Source of the DNA: Pedobacter sp. SYP-B3415
Lineage (GTDB): Bacteria; Bacteroidota; Bacteroidia; Sphingobacteriales; Sphingobacteriaceae
Length of the DNA stretch: 64,000 nucleotides
Reading direction: 5' to 3'
Assembly (NCBI RefSeq): GCF_004138205.1
Contig: NZ_RXNQ01000032.1
Span: 1-64,000, forward strand
Positions 42,553 through 51,645 of this stretch are shown one piece after another. The position numbers and the translations under genes are program-made. The notes under the pieces are model-generated. The model was not told where the DNA came from. It was given only the letters and a program-made list of their open reading frames with translations, and did not search any database. Positions within the stretch are counted from its first letter, which is position 1. Each line of letters begins with the position of its first letter.

Positions 42553-44121
42553 ATGAATGCCCTTACAGATCAACTTTTCAATGCCAGTCCACACAAGCTT
42601 GCCAGAGACTGGTCGGCTTTAAAGAAATTGGTTGGAGAGGCTGTTGACCGGGAAGACCATCCTGAAGCATTCAGGCTGCTTAAGGCCCTCGGTTATATCG
42701 GCTACAGGTATAATTTCCTGGATAAGTTCGTCGATACGGAGGCAGATGCGCTCATTCTTCGGCTTACGGAACAAATACAGCCCCCCGTCTCAGCCGTTCA
42801 GGTACATGAAGACAGGGTTGTCTTTTATGATTATTTTCTGTTGGAAAACCGGGGCTTCACCCAACAGTACATTGATCAGATTATTAAAAATGATGTCGAA
42901 CTGCTGTTTATCACGCTTGCAGATGAGCGCGATTTAAACGAAGATAACGCCATCATCAGGACGCTTCGTGGATATCGAAAAGCGTCTGTATATGTTGTTC
43001 CCTATCAGCTGCCTAAAGCGGAACAAGTGCGTTTGATGACGCAGGAGATCCTCAGGTTTGCGCCTTCAAAATGGTTTAACCACAATATTCCATATGATAT
43101 TCTGCCTGTTTGCGTGGCATTTGCGCTTAAAAATACAGGCATACGCTCATATTTTTTAAATATTTCAGATCACGCCTTTTTTCTCGGGCGGGACGCATTC
43201 GACTTTTTCATCGACTTCCGTATCTATGGCCACCAGCTAAACGCATTGCTGCGCGGCATTGACAGATCGCGGTTACTTGTTATCCCCACACCGCCTTACC
43301 TGACGCCTGAAACCTATACCACTTTTGAAGGCTTTCCCGTTGAGACGACCGGAAAAGTAATTGGATTTTCTGGCGGCATGGTCTATAAGATTATAGATAA
43401 GGACAATACTTTTTTGCATCTGATCAAAACGGTGCTCGATGAAAACCCGGACTTTCTTTTCCTCTTCGCGAATGTATTCGGCGATTCTTTGCTGCGCGAT
43501 TTTATAAAAAAACACGGCCTGGAAAATCGATTCATATTGATCGGCAACCGACGCGATATCAACGAGGTTTATAAACGCATTGATATCTATATCAACACGT
43601 ATCCCTTTAGCGGCAGCCTGATGATGCAGTATGCGATCCAACACCAGAAACCAGTGCTGTCGCTTTCAGACGCTGAGCTGGTTTTCGTAAGGATGGACAA
43701 GCTTTTTGATAAGGAATGGGATAATAAATTTATCATCACCGACAGGGAAAAGTTTGTGCGTATTGCGGGAAAGCTGATCAATGATAAACAATATCGTGAC
43801 GATTACGCCCGCGAGCTGGCCGATGGAATTGACACCACGGAAACGTTTGCGCAAAAATTCGCTGCATTGCTGAATAACGAGTACCGTCAGCAACCGGTTG
43901 ACCTGCATTCATTTGAGATCAATACTGAGGCAGTTGCCAACTTTCATATTAATATGGACAACATCTTTTTTAAAGAGTACCTCTATCTCAAAAACGCATT
44001 TTTTCCCGGACAAAACAAACTGCAAAAGGCAATCGGCACCCGGTTGCCACTCATCCTGCTCAAGATAACCGGTAAAGTAAAAAAGCAGACTTATGGTCCC
44101 ACAATTTTAAGATATAACTAA
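42553..44121 (+). CDS. Glycosyltransferase-like protein (GT-B, OGT/GT4-like C-terminal half)
   Basis: A 522-residue protein I cannot place in a named family. The N-terminal 250 residues are helical and unlike standard transferases. The C-terminal half looks like a GT-B nucleotide-sugar domain: TGKVIGFSGGMVYKII, then NPDFLFLFANVFGDSLLRDFIKKHGLENRFILIGNRRDINEVYKRIDIYINTYPFSGSLMMQYAIQHQKPVLSL, a layout seen in bacterial O-GlcNAc-transferase-like and HMW1C-like proteins. The surrounding cluster supports a role in polymer assembly. The donor and acceptor are unknown. Confidence 0.65.
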   Translation: MNALTDQLFNASPHKLARDWSALKKLVGEAVDREDHPEAFRLLKALGYIGYRYNFLDKFVDTEADALILRLTEQIQPPVSAVQVHEDRVVFYDYFLLENRGFTQQYIDQIIKNDVELLFITLADERDLNEDNAIIRTLRGYRKASVYVVPYQLPKAEQVRLMTQEILRFAPSKWFNHNIPYDILPVCVAFALKNTGIRSYFLNISDHAFFLGRDAFDFFIDFRIYGHQLNALLRGIDRSRLLVIPTPPYLTPETYTTFEGFPVETTGKVIGFSGGMVYKIIDKDNTFLHLIKTVLDENPDFLFLFANVFGDSLLRDFIKKHGLENRFILIGNRRDINEVYKRIDIYINTYPFSGSLMMQYAIQHQKPVLSLSDAELVFVRMDKLFDKEWDNKFIITDREKFVRIAGKLINDKQYRDDYARELADGIDTTETFAQKFAALLNNEYRQQPVDLHSFEINTEAVANFHINMDNIFFKEYLYLKNAFFPGQNKLQKAIGTRLPLILLKITGKVKKQTYGPTILRYN

Positions 44122-44122
44122 T

Positions 44123-45484
44123 ATGTACACGATACTCGGAGCGGGATTGGCCGGCTTAAGCACCGCGCACCATTTACAGCAGAAAGGCATAGCTTTCAGG
44201 ATCTTTGAAGCAAAGGCCCACGGCGGCGGACACGTTCACAGCGAAGAAAGGGATGGATTTATATGGGATGAGGGACCTCATGTATCGTTTACCAAATACG
44301 CATATGTGAGGGAATATTTTGCGGCCAATTGCAATCAGGCGTATCAGGAGTTTGCTCCTGTTCCCTCGAACTATGCTTCCGGCAACTGGATCCCCCATCC
44401 GGCACAGGCCAACATGTATGCGGTGCCCGAGGCGCTGCGCGAAGCGTGTATCGCCGATGTGAAAGTAGCACGCAGCAGACAGCCCAAGAACTTTATAGCG
44501 AATAATTATCAGGAGTGGATCGACTATGCCTTCGGCGAAACGTTCGCAGAAAAATTTGCAGGCGTTTACACAAGGAAATACTGGACTACAGATCCCGAAA
44601 ATCTAACAACCGACTGGATCGGAAAACGGATCTATTTTCCTGAATTAAGCGACATGACCGACAGCGCCTCGGGTCCGCTTGAAAAACAGACACACTATAT
44701 CTCAAGCGTGCGCTATCCGCAAGAAGGCGGTTATTACAGCTACATCAGAGATGTGGAATCTCAGCTTAACATTACCTACAACCATAAGCTCACAGCCATT
44801 TCGTTCGAAAGAAAGGAAATCATTTTTGAGCATGGTGCCCACATTTCGTTCGATAAATTGATATCGACCCTTCCGCTTCCGCTCCTGATCGGATGCAGTG
44901 ACGCACCCCTTCCAGTGAAGGCGGCGGCAAAGCAACTTAGATGCTCCAGCGTGCTGATCATTAATGTCGTAGCCAATCATCCTGCGAAGGTGGACGCCCA
45001 CTGGATCTATGTTTACGACGAAGCTTTTTACAGTACCCGGATCAACTTTACCGAACTCTTGTCAGCCAGCAATGGCATAACAGGCCAGACTGGTATACAG
45101 GTCGAAGTCTATTTTTCGGATTATCACCCGGTGAATCACCAGGTCGAGATGATCGAAAAAGAGGTGATTCGTGAGCTGATCATCATGGGCCTGATTGCAG
45201 ATCAGGAAAGTGTGTCAAGTTACCATTCGAAATGGGTCGACTGGGCAAATGTAATCTTCGATATACTCCGAAAGGAAGCGCAGGAAACCGTATTCAAGTG
45301 GCTGGCCACACAGGGACTGGCACGGGAAGATGACGACCTGGAGCCCATGACCGAGTGGGATACAAAACCAATTTGGCAACCAGGCAGCCTCATGCTGGCC
45401 GGCAGGTTTGCGCAATGGAAATACTACTGGACCGACGACTGTGTAATGCGTGCACGCTATATCGCCGATAATCTCGAAAAATAA
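44123..45484 (+). CDS. FAD-dependent amine-oxidase/mutase-like protein
   Basis: A 453-residue flavoprotein. The dinucleotide-binding motif ILGAGLAGLSTAHHLQQKG is at the N-terminus, followed by EAKAHGGGHVHSEERDGFIWDEGPHVSF, the layout of protoporphyrinogen-oxidase and UDP-galactopyranose-mutase relatives. LMLAGRFAQWKYYWTDDCVMRA near the end binds the flavin in such proteins. Proteins like this recur in polysaccharide clusters, with no defined reaction. It starts one base after the preceding stop. It is distinct from the true Glf further down. Confidence 0.75.
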   Translation: MYTILGAGLAGLSTAHHLQQKGIAFRIFEAKAHGGGHVHSEERDGFIWDEGPHVSFTKYAYVREYFAANCNQAYQEFAPVPSNYASGNWIPHPAQANMYAVPEALREACIADVKVARSRQPKNFIANNYQEWIDYAFGETFAEKFAGVYTRKYWTTDPENLTTDWIGKRIYFPELSDMTDSASGPLEKQTHYISSVRYPQEGGYYSYIRDVESQLNITYNHKLTAISFERKEIIFEHGAHISFDKLISTLPLPLLIGCSDAPLPVKAAAKQLRCSSVLIINVVANHPAKVDAHWIYVYDEAFYSTRINFTELLSASNGITGQTGIQVEVYFSDYHPVNHQVEMIEKEVIRELIIMGLIADQESVSSYHSKWVDWANVIFDILRKEAQETVFKWLATQGLAREDDDLEPMTEWDTKPIWQPGSLMLAGRFAQWKYYWTDDCVMRARYIADNLEK

Positions 45485-45485
45485 G

Positions 45486-46934
45486 ATGCTCAGGAAAAAT
45501 CTGCTATACAATATGCTGCTTTCTGTAAGCCACCTGATCTTTCCTTTGATCACGTTTCCTTATGCGTCGAGAATTCTCGGGCCGCAGGGAATGGGGGCGG
45601 TGAGCTTTATCGACAGCATTACGCAGTACTTTATCCTGTTTGCCGCGCTTGGCGTACCGCTGTACGGCATCAGGGAGATTTCCCGTTGCGGTGATGACCA
45701 GGAGAAAAGAAACCGCATATTCAGCGAGATCCTGGTAATTCATCTTGCTGCTACGGTTTTGTTTTCGATAGTGTACGCGGCAATTGCATTCAACGTGACC
45801 GCATTGCAGGTGCATTGGCCGCTCGTTGCAGTGGGCATTGCTTCCATGTATTTTAATGTCTTTGCGGTAGAATGGTTTTACCAGGGGACGGAGCAGTTTG
45901 TATACATCACCAGGAGAACCCTGTTGATCAGGTTGTTAACAGTAGTAATTCTGTTTGTTTTTCTCAAACCCGGTTCTGACCCCGTTGTATACAGCGTCAT
46001 CTTTGTGTCGGCCATATTGATGAATGCGATTATCAATGTTATCATGCTTCGTAAGCATGTAAGGCTCGATTTCAGACCTGCCGGCCTGACCAGGCACATC
46101 CGCCCGTTGGTCTTAATCTTTGGTTCTGCGGTAACCGTCAGTGTGTACACGCTAATGGATAATGTTTTACTCGGCTTCATCAAAAACGAAACGGCGGTAG
46201 GTATCTATTCGACGAGCCTGAAGATTGTCCGGATACCTTTTACGCTTATCGCCGCGATCGGTGCAGTTATTCTCCCCCAGGTGTCGAGGGCATTTGCAGA
46301 ACAACAACGGGAGCGTGTAAATGAACTGATTAACAAATCGTTTGCTTTTACCTGCATTGTTGGCTTGCCGATCGTATCGGGCCTTTTTGTCAGCGCGGGT
46401 TTTCTGGTCAGCTGTTTCGCCGGTCCTGCCTTTGCGCAGGCGGCAGACGTTATTCGCATACTGTGTCCGGTGGTCATGCTCATTGGGATGAACAGCCTGC
46501 TGGCTACGCAGCTGCTTGCACCCATGGGCATGGAAAGACAGCTTCTGGTACTTGCGGTCATCTGTATGATCTTCAGCCTGTGCAGCAATTTCATTCTTAT
46601 CCCATTGTACTCATTTAATGGGGCTGCGGTAACAAATGTATTTACCGAAGCGCTGCTCGTGGGCATGTTATGGTACAGTGTAAGGAAGGCCAAAGCTGCA
46701 ACCCTGAACACCCGCATTTTTTTTCAATGCTTAACTGTTGCCATTCTCTTTGTCCCTATAGCGCTTGGCATAAGGCTGCTTGATATTGATTATATGGTTA
46801 GAGAGATGGTCATTATCGTGGCCTGCGGACTGTTTTATTGTACCTGCCTGCTGGTATTTATAGAGAACGAGCATATCAAAACAGTCAGTCAGTTTATGCT
46901 CAGCAAACTTTCACTTCAAAGAATAAAAAATTAA
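45486..46934 (+). CDS. Oligosaccharide flippase (Wzx type)
   Basis: A 482-residue inner-membrane protein with about 12-14 helices that should flip lipid-linked repeat units to the periplasm. The N-terminus NMLLSVSHLIFPLITFPYASRILGPQGMGAVSFIDSI is the polysaccharide-biosynthesis (PF01943-type) signature. The ATG at 45486 follows the previous stop directly; an earlier ATG at 45450 would overlap it. It is followed by a series of transferases. Confidence 0.92.
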   Translation: MLRKNLLYNMLLSVSHLIFPLITFPYASRILGPQGMGAVSFIDSITQYFILFAALGVPLYGIREISRCGDDQEKRNRIFSEILVIHLAATVLFSIVYAAIAFNVTALQVHWPLVAVGIASMYFNVFAVEWFYQGTEQFVYITRRTLLIRLLTVVILFVFLKPGSDPVVYSVIFVSAILMNAIINVIMLRKHVRLDFRPAGLTRHIRPLVLIFGSAVTVSVYTLMDNVLLGFIKNETAVGIYSTSLKIVRIPFTLIAAIGAVILPQVSRAFAEQQRERVNELINKSFAFTCIVGLPIVSGLFVSAGFLVSCFAGPAFAQAADVIRILCPVVMLIGMNSLLATQLLAPMGMERQLLVLAVICMIFSLCSNFILIPLYSFNGAAVTNVFTEALLVGMLWYSVRKAKAATLNTRIFFQCLTVAILFVPIALGIRLLDIDYMVREMVIIVACGLFYCTCLLVFIENEHIKTVSQFMLSKLSLQRIKN

Positions 46935-46937
46935 CTC

Positions 46938-47852
46938 ATGCTATCTGTTGTTGTCCTTGCCTATGACCGTTGTGCTGAAGTTCTGATCACGATCAGTAAA
47001 CTCAAGGCGTTTGCGGTTACCCTGCCTTTTCCGGTCGAGATCATTGTGGTCGATAATGCGTCGGTGGATGATACCACCCTACGTATTCAGGAGCAGCATC
47101 CCGATATCACGCTGGTTACCAAAATCAAAAACAACGGCATAGCCGGCTGGAACGATGGTTTTGCGCTGGCCAGACACAAATACATGCTGGTACTCGATGA
47201 CGACAGCCACCCGGAGCACGGCGTGGCCGAAGCGGTTGCATACATGGAGGTTCATCCCCGCACCGGAATTCTTGCGCTGAACATAACGAGCGGGCCCTAT
47301 CGTACCGACGACTGGGTTTGGCAGAATGCAAAGCCATGGCAGCACGAAGAACTGATTCTTGGATTTTTTGGCTGCGGGGCCATCATCAGGAAAGATGTGT
47401 ATGATAAGATCGGCGGATTTGCCGAATGGATGACGGTCTACGCACACGAATGGGAATATGGGTTACGGTGTATGAATGCGGGTTATGAAATCAGGTATTT
47501 CCAGACCAGCAGCGTGAACCACCGGGCAAGTATGGTTAACCGGTCTAAAAAAAGAATGATGATTTACGGCAGCAAGAACGAAATGCTGATGGTCTACCAG
47601 TTTATCGCAAACCGCTGGAAGTTTTTGCTGCGCATGTTTATCAACAACATGAAGAGAATGTATCCCGAGGGTCCGAGAGCCGGTTATTACTACCTCCTCG
47701 GCGGGATCAAGTTTTTAAAGGAACGGCATACGATTCCGCATACGCCCGTTAACAGCGACGTTCAGCAATTCTTTACGAGCAACTACATGAATACTTTCCC
47801 GGTTTTCAGATTCCTGACCCGCCGGATTAAGGCACTGGCTAACAAAAATTGA
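46938..47852 (+). CDS. GT2 family glycosyltransferase
   Basis: A 304-residue GT-A enzyme: VVVLAYDRCAEVLITISKLK, IIVVDNASVDDTT, NNGIAGWNDGF and the metal-binding VLDDDSHPEHG (DDD), then GFFGCGAIIRKDVYDKIGGF and HEWEYGLRCMNAGY. It is a close paralogue of 48724-49611, with a GT8 gene between. There is no membrane helix, so it acts on the cytoplasmic face. The sugar is unknown. Confidence 0.88.
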   Translation: MLSVVVLAYDRCAEVLITISKLKAFAVTLPFPVEIIVVDNASVDDTTLRIQEQHPDITLVTKIKNNGIAGWNDGFALARHKYMLVLDDDSHPEHGVAEAVAYMEVHPRTGILALNITSGPYRTDDWVWQNAKPWQHEELILGFFGCGAIIRKDVYDKIGGFAEWMTVYAHEWEYGLRCMNAGYEIRYFQTSSVNHRASMVNRSKKRMMIYGSKNEMLMVYQFIANRWKFLLRMFINNMKRMYPEGPRAGYYYLLGGIKFLKERHTIPHTPVNSDVQQFFTSNYMNTFPVFRFLTRRIKALANKN

Positions 47853-47857
47853 AGAAT

Positions 47858-48721
47858 ATGAGTCTCAATGTATTTTATTCGACCAGCGAGTCTTATGTTC
47901 AGCACTTTACTGTGTCTGCTGTCTCCCTGCTGGAAAACAACAGGGATATTGATATCAACCTTTTCGTAATTCATGATGGTCCTGCTCCGCCGGCATTACA
48001 CCTGGCCAAGATGTTCCTCGATGAAACATACCAGATAGACGTGAAACTGCTGCGGTTTGAAAGCGATGATTTGCCCGATCTGAATACAGATGACTACTAT
48101 GGCAAATATACCTTGTTCAGACTTTACCTGGCAGATATAGCTCCCGCCGATATAGATCAGGTCTTATTTCTGGATGTAGACACGGTTATTACCGGATCGC
48201 TGCGCGAACTGGAAACAAGCGATCTGGATACCTTCGCTATTGCTGCCGTCAGCGAGCCGGCTGTTGCTGAGAATACAGGTCGACTGTCTGCTTTAGGGGA
48301 AACCCTCAATGGGTATTTCAATGCGGGTGTTATTCAGGCCAGCCTGGTGCGCTGGCGCGCTCTGGGCATAACGCGGTCATTCCTGTCTATATGTAAGAAA
48401 TACGGACGTAAACTGATCTGGGTGGATCAGGATGTCATGAATATCGGATTTGCAGACCAATGGCTCAGACTGAATGAAAAATATAACGGGACCCATATTC
48501 AGGAAAAAAGAATGTATCAGCCCGTTATTGTGCATTACAATACCGCGTCTAAGCCCTGGCATTACGTCGATACGCATCCCTATAAATATCTGTACTGGAA
48601 GTACCTGAGAATGACGCCCTTCAAAGGGTACCGGCCAACCGGTGTCAACCTCAGAAACATCGTGCTTAGAAACGGCCGTTTGTTCAAGCGGCTTTTGAGA
48701 AATCATGGCTTAATTAAATAG
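47858..48721 (+). CDS. GT8 family glycosyltransferase
   Basis: A 287-residue retaining transferase of the LPS galactosyl/glucosyltransferase type. Landmarks: FYSTSESYVQHFTVSAVSLLENN, the DxD motif in VLFLDVDTVITGSL, GYFNAGVIQASLVRWR, WVDQDVMNIGF and IVHYNTASKPWHY. The ATG at 47858 is used; an in-frame TTG three codons earlier overlaps the previous stop. UDP-glucose or UDP-galactose is the usual donor in the family. Confidence 0.88.
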   Translation: MSLNVFYSTSESYVQHFTVSAVSLLENNRDIDINLFVIHDGPAPPALHLAKMFLDETYQIDVKLLRFESDDLPDLNTDDYYGKYTLFRLYLADIAPADIDQVLFLDVDTVITGSLRELETSDLDTFAIAAVSEPAVAENTGRLSALGETLNGYFNAGVIQASLVRWRALGITRSFLSICKKYGRKLIWVDQDVMNIGFADQWLRLNEKYNGTHIQEKRMYQPVIVHYNTASKPWHYVDTHPYKYLYWKYLRMTPFKGYRPTGVNLRNIVLRNGRLFKRLLRNHGLIK

Positions 48722-48723
48722 AG

Positions 48724-49611
48724 ATGGTATCAGCGATCATATTATCGTATAACAGGTGCAGTGAAGTACTTATTACGCTGCAAAAACTTTTTGCCGTTCG
48801 CAGGTCCCTGCCCTTTGCGCTTGAGATTATCGTGGTCGATAATGCTTCGATAGATGATACATCGGCACAAGTAAGCCGCCTGTATCCGGACGCCGTGCTG
48901 ATTACCAAACAAAAAAATAATGGCATAGCCGGCTGGAATGACGGCTTTGCTAAAGCAACCGGCCAATATATGCTCGTACTTGACGATGACAGCTGCGTGG
49001 AACAGGGACTAACTGAAGCGGTGGCTTATATGGAGCAACACCCGCAAATCGGAATTCTTGCATGCAATATTGTAGACGAAGATCTGAAAGGCGATCCTGC
49101 CCTGAATCCCGATGAAGCCTGGAAAGACGGGGAGGAAGTAGCCGGCTTTATTGGTTGCGGAGCATTAATCAGGAAAGAAGTGTATGATGCCATCGGTGGT
49201 TATGCAGACTGGATCTACCTCTATACACATGAGTTTGATTATTCGATCAGGTGCATGCAGGCGGGATACAAAATAGAATTTTTTGAAAACGCACTGGTGG
49301 TTCACCGGGTCAGCAAACTTAACAGGCTGAAGAAAAATATGCTGGTCTTTGCTACACGGAATGAACTGGCTATCGTCTATAAGTACTTCAGTACGGAGCG
49401 GCTGCGCTTTCTTGTCCGCACCTTATTAAACAACCTCAAAATCTTGAAAAGAGAAGGCTTTCGCTCGGCATGGTACGTTGCGCTGGGCTTCGGCCAGTTC
49501 CTTCGGCTCAGGGGAGATCTGGAACGCACGCCTGTTTCGGCAGAAGTACAGGCCTTTTATGCGGAAAATTTCTGGTCAACCAAACCAGTGCTTAGAAAAC
49601 GAAAAAACTAA
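48724..49611 (+). CDS. GT2 family glycosyltransferase, paralogue
   Basis: A 295-residue GT-A enzyme, clearly a duplicate of the gene at 46938: IILSYNRCSEVLITLQKL, IIVVDNASIDDTSAQ, NNGIAGWNDGF, VLDDDSCVEQG and GFIGCGALIRKEVYDAIGGY. The two copies probably add different or successive sugars. It starts two bases after the GT8 stop and is followed five bases later by glf. Confidence 0.88.
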   Translation: MVSAIILSYNRCSEVLITLQKLFAVRRSLPFALEIIVVDNASIDDTSAQVSRLYPDAVLITKQKNNGIAGWNDGFAKATGQYMLVLDDDSCVEQGLTEAVAYMEQHPQIGILACNIVDEDLKGDPALNPDEAWKDGEEVAGFIGCGALIRKEVYDAIGGYADWIYLYTHEFDYSIRCMQAGYKIEFFENALVVHRVSKLNRLKKNMLVFATRNELAIVYKYFSTERLRFLVRTLLNNLKILKREGFRSAWYVALGFGQFLRLRGDLERTPVSAEVQAFYAENFWSTKPVLRKRKN

Positions 49612-49616
49612 TACCG

Positions 49617-50756
49617 ATGGATATGAAGAAGCAGTACGATTATTTAATAGTGGGCAGCGGTTTGTATGGCTGCGTTTTCGCGCATGAGGCTACAAACCGG
49701 GGGAAAAGCTGCCTGGTAATCGACAAGCGCGGGCACACGGGCGGCAACGTGTATTGCGAAGAGATGGAGGGTATTAATGTTCATAAATACGGGGCACATA
49801 TTTTCCATACCAACAGCAGGGAAATCTGGGATTATGTAAACTCTTTCGTCGAGTTCAATCGCTATACGAATAGTCCGGTGGCAAATTATAACGGCGAACT
49901 GTACAACCTCCCATTTAATATGAACACGTTTTATCAGCTGTGGAAAGTGAAAACTCCGGCTGAGGCCCGGGCAATGATCAAATCGCAGGTTGACGAGAAT
50001 AAAGTGTCAAACCCTGCCAATCTGGAAGAACAGGCCTTGTCGCTGGTAGGCACAGATATCTATGAGAAGCTGATCAAGGGCTACACCGAAAAACAGTGGG
50101 GAAGGTCTGCCACCGAATTGCCGGCATTTATCATCAAGCGGCTCCCGGTCAGATTTACGTATGACAACAACTATTTCAATGACAAATACCAGGGCATCCC
50201 GATCGGGGGATATAATAAACTAACCGATGGGTTGCTTGCAGGGATTGATGTGCGGCTCGGCGTCGACTATTTTGAATCGCGTGCCGACTGGGATGCAATG
50301 GCCGCGCAGGTGGTATTTACAGGCAACATTGACCAATATTACGATTACCGGTTCGGCAGGCTTGAGTACAGGAGCCTGCGGTTCGAACATACAATTTATA
50401 ATGAGGAAAACCACCAGGGGAATGCTGTAGTCAACTACACCACTCGCGACATACCGTATACACGTACCATTGAACATAAGCATTTCGAATTTGGCAGCCA
50501 GCCTAAAACCGTGGTAACGAGAGAATATCCGGAAGAATGGACGCCGGATAAAGAAGCGTATTACCCGGTTAACGATGCGCGTAATACCGAAATTTTTAAC
50601 CGGTACAGGGCACTGGCTGATCGGGAAAGCAACGTGATTTTCGGCGGCAGGCTTGCTGAATACAAGTACTACGACATGCACCAGATTATCGGTTCAGCCC
50701 TCAAGAAAGTATCGGTGCACTTTGATCAGACAACAACCGAATATGGAAATCAATAA
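49617..50756 (+). CDS. glf: UDP-galactopyranose mutase
   Basis: Glf uses reduced FAD to convert UDP-galactopyranose to UDP-galactofuranose. The 379-residue protein has YDYLIVGSGLYGCVFAHEA (FAD loop), GHTGGNVYCEEMEGINVHKYGAHIFHTN, FNMNTFYQLW, the YTEKQWG and RLPVRFTYDNNYFNDKYQGIPIGGYNKL segments, and GRLAEYKYYDMHQII near the end. All are typical of bacterial Glf. Galactofuranose is therefore a likely polymer component. Either ATG (49617 or 49623) could start it. The next gene overlaps its end. Confidence 0.96.
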   Translation: MDMKKQYDYLIVGSGLYGCVFAHEATNRGKSCLVIDKRGHTGGNVYCEEMEGINVHKYGAHIFHTNSREIWDYVNSFVEFNRYTNSPVANYNGELYNLPFNMNTFYQLWKVKTPAEARAMIKSQVDENKVSNPANLEEQALSLVGTDIYEKLIKGYTEKQWGRSATELPAFIIKRLPVRFTYDNNYFNDKYQGIPIGGYNKLTDGLLAGIDVRLGVDYFESRADWDAMAAQVVFTGNIDQYYDYRFGRLEYRSLRFEHTIYNEENHQGNAVVNYTTRDIPYTRTIEHKHFEFGSQPKTVVTREYPEEWTPDKEAYYPVNDARNTEIFNRYRALADRESNVIFGGRLAEYKYYDMHQIIGSALKKVSVHFDQTTTEYGNQ

Positions 50757-51645
50757 AATTGTAGCGGTCCTTGTTACCAACAACAGGTTGGAGTTGCTGA
50801 AAGAGGCACTTGCGGCGCTCAGGCAGCAGGTTTATCCGTTGCATCAGATCATTGTTATTAACAATGGCAGCACGGATGGGACTGGTACCTGGCTGAATAC
50901 CCAGACGGACATCGTTGTAAAGTACCAGGCGAACTCTGGTGGCTCCGGCGGATTTTATACCGGCATTGAAATGGCGTCGCAGCTCGGCGCCGACTGGATC
51001 TGGCTGATGGATGATGATACCATCTGCAAACCGGACACGCTCGAAAAACTCGTCGAAAAGCTTCTGCTCGTGGATGCTGAAGTTGGCTTTATCGGCAGCA
51101 AATGTATCTGGAAAGACGAAAAACCGCACATGATGAATGTGCCGGCAATTAAACCTTCCTTTAATGGTTCGGTGCCTTTTAACACCTTCGACGATATAAA
51201 CGTCTTACTCATTGAAACCTGTTCGTTCGTTTCGCTCCTGATCAGCACAAAGGCAGTGAAAGAAGTCGGACTTCCCTATAAGGAATTTTTCATCTGGGGC
51301 GATGATCAGGAATATACCCGCCGGATCTCCGCCGCCGGTTATGTCGGTTTGTATTGCAGCGATAGTATTGCCCTGCACAAGACCGGCGTAAATTACTTCC
51401 CCGACTTTTATAATGATTCCGTAAACAATCTCTGGAAACATAAATATGGCTTCAGAAACGAATTCTTTATGATAAAGAAAAATAAAGGATTCGCGTATTT
51501 CATTTTCTGGCTTGCTGCAAAGGTTGGTTATACATCACTGAAACTCATTAAAAAAAGGACAGATAACCGGCTCAGGTTTATCTCTGTTCTGTGCAGCTCG
51601 GCCTGGGATTCCATTTTTTTCAATCCAAAAATTCACCGGATATGA
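50743..51645 (+). CDS. GT2 glycosyltransferase, probable galactofuranosyltransferase
   Basis: A 300-residue GT-A enzyme: VAVLVTNNRLELLKEALAAL, VINNGSTDGTG, ANSGGSGGFYTGIEMA and the metal-binding WLMDDDTICKPDTL, then FFIWGDDQEYTRRISAAGY. The NSGGSGGF and WLMDDD wording resembles GlfT-like and rhamnosyl/galactofuranosyl transferases. Its 14-base overlap with glf supports use of UDP-galactofuranose, which is inference from context. The ATG at 50743 is chosen over an upstream frame that runs inside glf. Confidence 0.82.
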   Translation: MEINKIVAVLVTNNRLELLKEALAALRQQVYPLHQIIVINNGSTDGTGTWLNTQTDIVVKYQANSGGSGGFYTGIEMASQLGADWIWLMDDDTICKPDTLEKLVEKLLLVDAEVGFIGSKCIWKDEKPHMMNVPAIKPSFNGSVPFNTFDDINVLLIETCSFVSLLISTKAVKEVGLPYKEFFIWGDDQEYTRRISAAGYVGLYCSDSIALHKTGVNYFPDFYNDSVNNLWKHKYGFRNEFFMIKKNKGFAYFIFWLAAKVGYTSLKLIKKRTDNRLRFISVLCSSAWDSIFFNPKIHRI

